A stretch of DNA of 5,016 nt from Bin55 sp964511425 (lineage in GTDB: Bacteria; Pseudomonadota; Gammaproteobacteria; Pseudomonadales; Azotimanducaceae), in contig CAZEFI010000090.1 in assembly GCA_964511425.1 (NCBI GenBank), positions 1-5,016 on the forward strand. Direction: 5' to 3'. The translations under genes were made by a program, and so were the position numbers. The notes under the pieces were generated by a model. It searched no databases, was not told where the DNA came from, and saw only the letters and a list, made by a program, of their open reading frames with translations. Below, one piece after another: positions 1 through 5,016 of the stretch. The first letter of the stretch is position 1; every line of letters starts with the position of its first letter.

Positions 1-2
1 TG

Positions 3-1322
3 AGTGCAAGCAACAAACTCGATTTATTGATGTCCTCGCCAGAACTTGATCTGGGCAGTAAATTGGAGAACATCTGGAACTCCTACACGCCACGAGAACA
101 GTTTATCGCACAGCGGAGAATTGTCGATTCATCCAAATGCACCCTTCAAGAATTGGGTGAGCAATTAGACCTCACGCGTGAAAGAATTCGCCAACTCGAA
201 GCAAAAATAGTCGAGCGATGCGATAAAGCTGTCGGCCAACAAATTCGGGATTTAAGAAAACAGCTTGTTGATAAGTACGGAGCGATGATTCCGAAAGACG
301 TAGTTGCACAAACAATCGACGATGTATTAGCAGGAGTTATCGACCGAAATAAGGCATTATTTACAAATATTTTTCTGCGATATTTAAAGTATAACTTTAA
401 GAACGGTTTTTATCTTTCTCCAGCAGGAGAAATCGTAATTTCAAACTATTTGCACTACATTAACACTCATAATTTGCTTTTAGTAGACGAACTCACGTTA
501 GCTCGTATTAATCTTGAATTTTGGTACAAATATCGAGAAGAAATCAAGCAATGCCTCGGACTAGTGCGTTTGCCATACGGTTCGTTCGCGCGCAAAGATA
601 GTGTTTCCACACGCGTGCTCGATACATTGAAACATTTAGGAATTCCAGCAACTAAAGAACAAATTGCAGAATACTCAGCCATTCCGGTAGAAAAACTTAC
701 CAATCGACTTCGACTGATTCACGGCGTTGTGAAGGTCTCCAACAACATGTGGGCACTCGGTAGTTCTAAAAGTTCACAATATGTAGGAGTAGTCGACGAG
801 ATGCTTGGAATCATTGAACAACACGGGGGTCAAGTCGCCGTTCAGACCCTCAAATCTGAAATCAAAAGGCGATGTAACGTCAAAGACTCGACGATAACTG
901 CGTATCTTTACACATCACAATTCGTCATCGAGAATAAAAAGGTCCGATTAAGCACAGAAAACGATGTTAGATTAAGGCCACTCGCACAGACCATTGACGG
1001 CAGAACCGGAAGTGGTGCACCGTATTGGCTCATTAACGTTAAAGCACGCCACCTAAAAGGACATTCAGTTGTTGGGCTTCCCCCGGAATTGGCTTACTAT
1101 CTTAAGTGTGAGCCTAATACACGAGTTCGAATACCAATTCACTATCCCCACGACTGCCGAGATATGAGCATCACTTGGCGTTTAGCCTCTACGACGGGAT
1201 TACAAATTGGTTACTTAGCAGACGTAATGAAAAAACTACGCGTTCGTACAGGAGATCGAGTCAGATTGATTGTGCAGGACGGATCGAAAGTAGGTTTTGA
1301 ACGTCACTCGGCAATAGATTGA
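3..1322 (+). CDS. Sigma-70 region 4-like DNA-binding protein with additional winged-helix-like segments (5' end uncertain)
   Basis: Probable sequence-specific DNA-binding regulator of unknown target. Numbered from the TTG at 27, residues about 16-65 match sigma-70 region 4. The helix-turn-helix has TLQELGEQLDLT followed by the recognition helix RERIRQLEAK, almost identical to the -35-contacting helix of RpoD-type factors. No sigma region 2 or 3 is visible, so it is unlikely to work as a normal sigma factor. Residues about 195-246 (LGIPATKEQIAEYSAIP, then a wing-like VVKVSNNMWAL) and about 254-308 look like two further winged-helix units; this rests on pattern only. Residues about 330-426 look beta-rich and end in a GDRVRLIV strand. 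The frame is open to the window edge. Starts at TTG 27 or ATG 30 are possible, but neither has a Shine-Dalgarno sequence. A start at the codon ending at base 2 is attractive, because a preceding gene could stop at TGA 1-3. The gene lies 19 bases before moaA. The HTH call is firm; the overall function is unknown. Confidence 0.8.
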   Translation, partial: SASNKLDLLMSSPELDLGSKLENIWNSYTPREQFIAQRRIVDSSKCTLQELGEQLDLTRERIRQLEAKIVERCDKAVGQQIRDLRKQLVDKYGAMIPKDVVAQTIDDVLAGVIDRNKALFTNIFLRYLKYNFKNGFYLSPAGEIVISNYLHYINTHNLLLVDELTLARINLEFWYKYREEIKQCLGLVRLPYGSFARKDSVSTRVLDTLKHLGIPATKEQIAEYSAIPVEKLTNRLRLIHGVVKVSNNMWALGSSKSSQYVGVVDEMLGIIEQHGGQVAVQTLKSEIKRRCNVKDSTITAYLYTSQFVIENKKVRLSTENDVRLRPLAQTIDGRTGSGAPYWLINVKARHLKGHSVVGLPPELAYYLKCEPNTRVRIPIHYPHDCRDMSITWRLASTTGLQIGYLADVMKKLRVRTGDRVRLIVQDGSKVGFERHSAID

Positions 1323-1341
1323 ACAGAACTGGCACGACGAT

Positions 1342-2307
1342 TTGATAATCGATCCCCTTGGCCGTCGATTCAAAAATCTTCGGGTTAGTTTGACAGCTGC
1401 ATGCAATTACGCATGCACCTATTGCGTTCCAAACGGAAAGAAACTCCAAGCTCTCAGTGCCGAACTATCGGAAACAGAGTTAATTTATGCGGTTCGTTTA
1501 TTAGTGGACGCTGCAGGGATTGACAAACTCCGAATCACCGGAGGCGAACCCCTAATTTCCAAAAAGTTTGACGCGCTTCTTCGAAGTTTGCCCGAGCTAC
1601 AGTTAAAAGACATTGCCATTACTACCAACGGGCAGTTTCTCAAACAGAAACTTCCTGTTATTCGAAACGCTGGAGTATCCCGACTCAACGTAAGTCTTGA
1701 CACACTCGACCCAAAGGCGTTCAAGAGTATCGCCCGGAGTGGAGATCTCGCGTCTGTACTCCAAGGAATTGAAGAAGCACTAGTTGCTAAACTCCGAGTA
1801 AAGGTCAATTGCGTACCTATCCGAACTTCTAATCTTGACCAATTGCTACCGATACTCGAATATTGTTTAGATCGAAAAATAGAACTGCGTTATATCGAAC
1901 TCATGAATATGGGGCATCTCAAGCATAACCAGTCGTATGAAACAGAATTTATCGGCATGGACGAGTTACTTGAAATAATCGGAAGTAAGTATGAATATTA
2001 CAAAATAGATGCCCCCGTTGACTCAACTTCAGTTCGATTTGAAATCCCAGGGTTCGGTAGATTCGGCATCATTGCAAACGAAAGCGAACCTTTCTGTAGA
2101 ACGTGCACGAGATTGCGACTTTCTTCCAATGGTCAGATATTTGGGTGCCTCTCTAACGCACAAGCTTTTTCGATTCGACAGCTTTTTGAAAAAACGTACC
2201 CAACAGCGATCACCGAGCTTCAGGGCATACTCAGATCTGCTATGCGACTAAAACAACGTTTAGCATTCACCGGTGAAACCACAGTCATGAAGTTCATCGG
2301 TGGTTAG
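1342..2307 (+). CDS. moaA: MoaA-family radical SAM enzyme, GTP 3',8-cyclase (molybdenum cofactor biosynthesis)
   Basis: MoaA converts GTP to 3',8-cyclo-7,8-dihydro-GTP, the first step of molybdopterin synthesis, in the cytoplasm. The N-terminal radical SAM cluster motif CNYACTYC gives C21, C25 and C28. TGGEP at 66-70, the ITTNG strand and a SLDTLDP segment are family landmarks. The substrate-side 4Fe-4S motif CX2CX13C is C252, C255 and C269, with arginines in CTRLRLSS as expected for GTP binding. The protein ends FIGG, the functional Gly-Gly tail of MoaA. Its 321 residues are close to the usual 325-335. The start is TTG: no ATG lies between the upstream in-frame stop at 1315-1317 and the first cysteine motif. 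An ATT at 1318 overlapping the previous stop is a less likely alternative. No clear Shine-Dalgarno is seen, which suggests coupling to the upstream gene. Oddities are TAACN where TDRCN or TDVCN is common, and CTR for CNR. No other moa, moe or mob gene is in view, so a paralogue role is possible. Confidence 0.9.
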   Translation: MIIDPLGRRFKNLRVSLTAACNYACTYCVPNGKKLQALSAELSETELIYAVRLLVDAAGIDKLRITGGEPLISKKFDALLRSLPELQLKDIAITTNGQFLKQKLPVIRNAGVSRLNVSLDTLDPKAFKSIARSGDLASVLQGIEEALVAKLRVKVNCVPIRTSNLDQLLPILEYCLDRKIELRYIELMNMGHLKHNQSYETEFIGMDELLEIIGSKYEYYKIDAPVDSTSVRFEIPGFGRFGIIANESEPFCRTCTRLRLSSNGQIFGCLSNAQAFSIRQLFEKTYPTAITELQGILRSAMRLKQRLAFTGETTVMKFIGG

Positions 2308-2340
2308 CTTCGCGGAATCTGAAAGGCGTTCTTTTGCGAT

Positions 2341-2382
2341 CCTGTTCGAAACTTGTAACGCGCAACAGGTAAAGCAATTTTT
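2341..2382 (+). terminator. Possible weak intrinsic terminator downstream of moaA
   Basis: CCTGTT at 2341-2346 pairs with AACAGG at 2364-2369, and a CG/CG extension is possible past a one-base bulge. A run of five T follows at 2378-2382. The loop is long and the T-run sits eight bases after the stem, so this is a poor match to a classical terminator. Its place in the convergent gap between moaA and the ETF-QO gene is the main support. The rest of 2308-2446 shows no gene. It has a near-perfect 14-base dyad at 2391-2404 and a short AAGTT/AACTT hairpin at 2426-2440, neither followed by a U-tract on either strand. Confidence 0.25.
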
Positions 2383-2446
2383 CCGAATATAGTCGTCGAT
2401 GACTCTTCGGGTGCTATACGAACCTAAGTTCCTTCAACTTCTTCAC

Positions 2447-3973
2447 TTACATATTAGGATAGTTCGGTCCGCCGGATCCTTCCGGTGCAATCCAGGTGAT
2501 ATTCTGCGCGGGATCTTTAATGTCACAAGTCTTGCAATGCACACAATTCTGCGCATTGATTTGAAACTCTTCCTTTCCTTCTTCGCCAACGACTTCATAA
2601 ACGCCAGCAGGACAATATCGTTGTGCTGGCTCCGCAAAATCCCGAAAGTTCTTTCGAATTGGAACTTCTGAGTCTTCGAGTACTAAGTGGCAGGGTTGAT
2701 CTTCTTCGTGGTTTGTATTAGACAAATAGACGCTGGAATTTTTGTCGAAGGAATAAACACCATCCGGTTTTGAGTAACTAATTCTCCTACTCACTTTTGT
2801 AAATCGCAAACGTTTATGATCTGGAACCGTGTCGCGTAAGCGAATCGGATTCCATCCCTTGAGGATGTTTTGCTCAAAAAATGACCATGCGGAACCACCC
2901 AACATACCAAATTGATGCCACGCTGGACCAACATTTCGAGCTTGATGGAGTTCATGGTGCAGCCAAGACTTTTCATAACGATGTTGAAGGTCGACAACAT
3001 CGTGTTGACGTTCACCTTGAAGTGCCTCCATTATTGCTTCGGCACCTAACTTTCCCGACTTCATGGCGGTATGAGTGCCTTTGATTTTCAATGGATTTAG
3101 AAATCCTGCATCGTCTCCTACCAAAATTGCTCCGTCGACCGCCAAGCTCGGTAATGAATCGTAGCCGCCTTTTGTTATCGCTCGCGCACCATANNNNNNN
3201 NNNNNNNNNNNNNNNNNNNNNNNNNNNNNNNNNNNNNNNNNNNNNNNNNNNNNNNNNNNNNNNNNNNNNNNNNNNNNNNNNNNNNNNNNNNNNTGGGGAG
3301 GTATCTCCCAGAGCTCTTTTAGACCAATGGCGTAGTGCTGGGGGCATTCGGGTTTCGCGAGATCAAATTTCGAAATAAGTTGCTTCCCTAAATGTCCTCG
3401 ACAACCTTCAGCGAATACGGTATAGGATGCGTGAAGTTCTAAACCGGGTTCGTGAGAGGGTTTTTCCTTACCATCACGGTCGATCCCCATGTCTCCTGTG
3501 GCCACACCGATCACTCTATTCTTGTCATCGTATAAGATCTCAGTAGCCGCAAAACCCGGAAACAACATGACACCCAGTTCTTCAGCATGTTTCCCTAGCC
3601 ACCTGCACAAACTTCCGAGTGACGTCACGTAATTTCCATCATTCCTACTCGGATGCGGGATGAACATTTTTGGCACCACCAGAGAGCGGTGATCGTTTAC
3701 GAGACAATGAAAAGTGTCGTCGGTGACGCGAGTGAGAGGTGGTTCCAAATCCTTCCAACTTGGAAAAAGTTCATCCAAACCTCGTGTATCGATAACCGCA
3801 CCAGACAATATGTGCGCGCCGATTTCACTACCTTTTTCTAGGACACAGACACTGGTTTCTCGACCTTTTTCCTTCGCTAACTGCAACACGCGGATCGCGG
3901 TACTTAAACCTGCTGGTCCAGCACCTACAATTACGACATCAAATGTCATGGAATCCCGTGTTTGTTTAGTCAT
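2447..3973 (-). CDS. Electron transfer flavoprotein-ubiquinone oxidoreductase (ETF-QO), interrupted by an assembly gap
   Basis: A membrane-associated FAD and 4Fe-4S enzyme that takes electrons from reduced ETF and gives them to ubiquinone. Residues 12-23 hold the FAD dinucleotide-binding motif GAGPAG. EKGSEIGAHILSGAV, FAEGCRGHLGKQL and KIKGTHTAMKSG are strong family blocks. The C-terminal ferredoxin-like domain gives cluster ligands C454 (CPAGVYEV) and C477, C480, C483 (CVHCKTC), and the protein ends GGPNYPNM as in proteobacterial homologues. Numbering includes 34 unknown residues (227-260) under the N run. The apparent length is 508 residues against about 550 in the family; the deficit maps to the gap, not to a real deletion. 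The missing part belongs to the quinone-binding region. The start is ATG 3973, the most upstream ATG after the in-frame stop at 3983-3985; ATG at residue 9 (3949) is an alternative. Neither has a strong Shine-Dalgarno. The gene diverges from etfBA, its electron-donor partner. Names used elsewhere include etfD and etfQO. Confidence 0.96.
   Translation of the reverse strand: MTKQTRDSMTFDVVIVGAGPAGLSTAIRVLQLAKEKGRETSVCVLEKGSEIGAHILSGAVIDTRGLDELFPSWKDLEPPLTRVTDDTFHCLVNDHRSLVVPKMFIPHPSRNDGNYVTSLGSLCRWLGKHAEELGVMLFPGFAATEILYDDKNRVIGVATGDMGIDRDGKEKPSHEPGLELHASYTVFAEGCRGHLGKQLISKFDLAKPECPQHYAIGLKELWEIPPXXXXXXXXXXXXXXXXXXXXXXXXXXXXXXXXXXYGARAITKGGYDSLPSLAVDGAILVGDDAGFLNPLKIKGTHTAMKSGKLGAEAIMEALQGERQHDVVDLQHRYEKSWLHHELHQARNVGPAWHQFGMLGGSAWSFFEQNILKGWNPIRLRDTVPDHKRLRFTKVSRRISYSKPDGVYSFDKNSSVYLSNTNHEEDQPCHLVLEDSEVPIRKNFRDFAEPAQRYCPAGVYEVVGEEGKEEFQINAQNCVHCKTCDIKDPAQNITWIAPEGSGGPNYPNM
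3194..3293. other. Assembly gap of exactly 100 N inside the ETF-QO gene
   Basis: One hundred consecutive N, a conventional placeholder for a scaffold gap of unknown size. It falls in the ETF-QO coding region between WEIPP and YGARAI on the minus strand. The flanks happen to stay in the same reading frame across 100 N. Confidence 0.99.
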
Positions 3974-4002
3974 GCATGCCGTTCATCGGTTAATTTCCAA
4001 AA

Positions 4003-4008
4003 ATTATA
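4003..4008 (-). promoter_or_regulatory. Candidate -10 element for the ETF-QO gene
   Basis: Read on the minus strand this is a perfect TATAAT, 29 bases before the ETF-QO ATG, implying a short leader of roughly 20-25 nt. At 16-17 bases spacing the -35 position reads AATTTT or GAATTT, a poor match to TTGACA, so the promoter may be activator-dependent or the match may be chance in AT-rich DNA. Confidence 0.4.
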
Positions 4009-4048
4009 GAAGGGCGAATCAGTGAAAATTCTCGTTCCAGTGAGAAAT

Positions 4049-4060
4049 TTTGTCGACAAA
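4049..4060. repeat. Perfect 12-bp palindrome, candidate operator in the etf divergent promoter region
   Basis: TTTGTCGACAAA is a perfect dyad centred between 4054 and 4055. It overlaps the proposed -35 of etfB and lies upstream of the proposed ETF-QO promoter, so one bound dimer could affect both directions. An outer pair TTCCAG (4035-4040) and CTGGAA (4063-4068) brackets it, slightly off-centre. I do not recognise the site as that of a known regulator of fatty-acid catabolism genes. Confidence 0.4.
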
Positions 4061-4079
4061 TTCTGGAAAATTTTACAAT
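4050..4079 (+). promoter_or_regulatory. Candidate sigma-70 promoter for etfBA
   Basis: TTGTCG at 4050-4055 (four of six matches to TTGACA) is followed by 18 bases and then TACAAT at 4074-4079 (five of six matches to TATAAT). This predicts transcription starting near 4086 and a leader of about 30 nt. The ribosome-binding region is only a purine-rich stretch, AAAGAAAGAA, before the etfB ATG. Confidence 0.4.
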
Positions 4080-4116
4080 CTGCACCAGACCAACACTTGA
4101 AAGAAAGAATTCAAAA

Positions 4117-4869
4117 ATGAAAGTCCTATGCGCGATTAAACGTGTCGTTGACGCCAATGTCAATGTCGTCGTAAAGAATGATGGCTCTGGAGTTGATTTA
4201 ACCAATGTAAAGATGTCCGTAAATCCATTTTGCGAAATCGGGGTTGAACAAGCCATTCAGCTAAAAGAAGCTGGCATTGCTAATGAAATCATTGCAGTCT
4301 CTGTTGGTTCAGCGAAAACACAAGAACAGATTCGGGTGTGTTTAGCCCTAGGTGCGGATCGCGGCATCTTAGTAGATGCTCCAGACGATCTAGAGCCTCT
4401 AATGATTGCAAAAGTGCTGCACGCAGTATATACCAAGGAACAACCGCAAATGGTAATATTCGGAAAGCAAAGTATCGACGGAGATAATGGCCAAACCGGA
4501 CAAATGTTTGCCGCTTTGACAAACCTTCCTCAAGCAACATTCGCGTCAAACCTAGAGATCACCGATAACGTCGCCACCGTCGTGCGTGAAGTTGATGGCG
4601 GACTACAGACATTAAAAGTCCCACTTCCTATGGTACTTACGACCGATTTACGTTTAAATACACCACGATTCGCCTCATTAAAGAACATTATGTTGTCCAA
4701 ACGTAAGCAGATCGACACGACATCTCTCGATGAACTCGGCATTAAGCTAAAGCAACACACGGAAACTCTACGCGTCGATAGACCACCGACTCGATCGGCA
4801 GGGATCATTGTCGATTCGGTCGATGAACTGGTCTCGAAACTCCGAAATGAAGCCAAGGTACTTTCATGA
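4117..4869 (+). CDS. etfB: Electron transfer flavoprotein subunit beta
   Basis: The beta subunit of the soluble heterodimeric ETF, which carries electrons from acyl-CoA and other flavin dehydrogenases to ETF-QO. It binds AMP structurally, while FAD sits mainly on the alpha subunit. The full length of 250 residues equals the usual 249-255. Visible blocks are MKVLCAIKRVVDANV at the N-terminus, NPFCEIGVEQA (36-46), LALGADRGILVD (76-87), GKQSIDGDNGQTGQM (116-130) and the EtfB signature VREVDGGLQTLKVPLP followed by TTDLRLNTPRFASL to residue 188. The segment after it (188-197) corresponds to the recognition loop that docks on partner dehydrogenases. Here it has Lys189 and Leu193 where LPNIMKAKKK is usual. 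The ATG start matches the family N-terminus exactly. The TGA stop overlaps the etfA ATG. The gene diverges from ETF-QO across 143 bases. Confidence 0.97.
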   Translation: MKVLCAIKRVVDANVNVVVKNDGSGVDLTNVKMSVNPFCEIGVEQAIQLKEAGIANEIIAVSVGSAKTQEQIRVCLALGADRGILVDAPDDLEPLMIAKVLHAVYTKEQPQMVIFGKQSIDGDNGQTGQMFAALTNLPQATFASNLEITDNVATVVREVDGGLQTLKVPLPMVLTTDLRLNTPRFASLKNIMLSKRKQIDTTSLDELGIKLKQHTETLRVDRPPTRSAGIIVDSVDELVSKLRNEAKVLS

Positions 4870-5016
4870 GTGTTTTAGTTGTTGCCGACCATGACAATAA
4901 GAAATTAAAACCCGTCTCTCTCAACACGTTACGTGCTGCTTCTGAAATAAACTCTAAATTTGACGTACTCGTTGCCGGCTATCACTGCGACTCGGTAGTC
5001 GAATCTGTCGCCGGTC
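4866..5016 (+). CDS. etfA: Electron transfer flavoprotein subunit alpha (N-terminal 50 residues, cut by the window end)
   Basis: The start of the FAD-binding alpha subunit, partner of EtfB. MSVLVVADHDNKKLKPVSLN followed by TLRAASEI and FDVLVAGYHC matches the N-terminal domain of EtfA, as in Pseudomonas forms that begin AILVIAEHNN. The ATG overlaps the etfB stop as ATGA, which indicates translational coupling for 1:1 subunit synthesis. AAGG at 4855-4858, seven bases before the ATG, is a modest Shine-Dalgarno inside the etfB end. The C-terminal FAD-binding domain lies outside the window. The assignment is secure from position and N-terminal sequence together. Confidence 0.95.
   Translation, partial: MSVLVVADHDNKKLKPVSLNTLRAASEINSKFDVLVAGYHCDSVVESVAG

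Noticed and set aside
467..703. Minus-strand open frame inside the sigma4-like gene
   Set aside because: Short, antisense to a continuous longer gene, with no supporting features.
1398..1417. Inverted repeat TGCATGC / GCATGCA with a six-base loop inside moaA
   Set aside because: Explained by repeated Ala-Cys codons (GCA TGC) in the CNYAC cluster motif; GCATGC is itself palindromic.
2391..2404. Imperfect dyad AGTCGTCGATGACT in the convergent intergenic region
   Set aside because: No U-tract on either strand and no nearby start to regulate; probably chance.
2426..2440. Hairpin AAGTT-CCTTC-AACTT just after the ETF-QO stop
   Set aside because: Only five AT-rich pairs and not followed by a T-run on the minus strand, so not supported as a terminator.
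2399..2671. Plus-strand open frame of about 90 codons across the ETF-QO 3' end
   Set aside because: Antisense to the conserved ferredoxin domain of ETF-QO; no recognisable protein features.
3714..4025. Plus-strand open frame antisense to the ETF-QO N-terminus and running into the promoter region
   Set aside because: Overlaps the conserved FAD motif on the other strand and the divergent promoter region; no homology signal or ribosome-binding site.
4530..4856. Minus-strand open frame of about 108 codons inside etfB
   Set aside because: Shadow of the strongly conserved etfB frame; composition gives no plausible domain.

Overview
The window holds five protein-coding genes, two of them cut by or possibly reaching past the window edges, and one assembly gap of exactly 100 N. 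It looks like a draft or metagenome scaffold from a gammaproteobacterium with moderately low GC (low-to-mid 40s percent by eye, not computed). The best taxonomic hint is the electron-transfer flavoprotein block. ETF-ubiquinone oxidoreductase diverges from etfB-etfA, an arrangement I know from Pseudomonas and relatives, and both the EtfB sequence and the ETF-QO C-terminus closely resemble the versions I recall from Pseudomonas. This taxonomic call is inference.

Left half (1-2307, plus strand): an unusual DNA-binding protein lies just upstream of a MoaA-type radical SAM enzyme, 19 bases apart, probably co-transcribed. The first protein has a sigma-70 region 4 helix-turn-helix near its N-terminus with a nearly canonical recognition helix. 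No sigma region 2 or 3 is visible. It is followed by about 370 residues that appear to hold two further winged-helix-like segments and a beta-rich C-terminal domain. It is the least familiar item here. The MoaA has both Fe-S cysteine triads and the C-terminal Gly-Gly, but it must use a non-ATG start.

Middle (2308-2446): a 139-base convergent intergenic region with one weak terminator-like hairpin.

Right half (2447-5016): ETF-QO on the minus strand is interrupted by the N gap. A 143-base divergent promoter region carries a perfect 12-bp palindrome and several short A/T-tracts. It is followed by etfB and the first 50 codons of etfA on the plus strand, translationally coupled by an ATGA overlap. 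EtfA and EtfB form the soluble flavoprotein that collects electrons from acyl-CoA and related dehydrogenases. ETF-QO passes them to ubiquinone in the membrane, so the block links fatty-acid and amino-acid oxidation to respiration. Nothing in the sequence ties the left-hand pair functionally to the ETF genes; they are convergent neighbours.

I saw no tRNA, rRNA, CRISPR array, insertion sequence or integrase.
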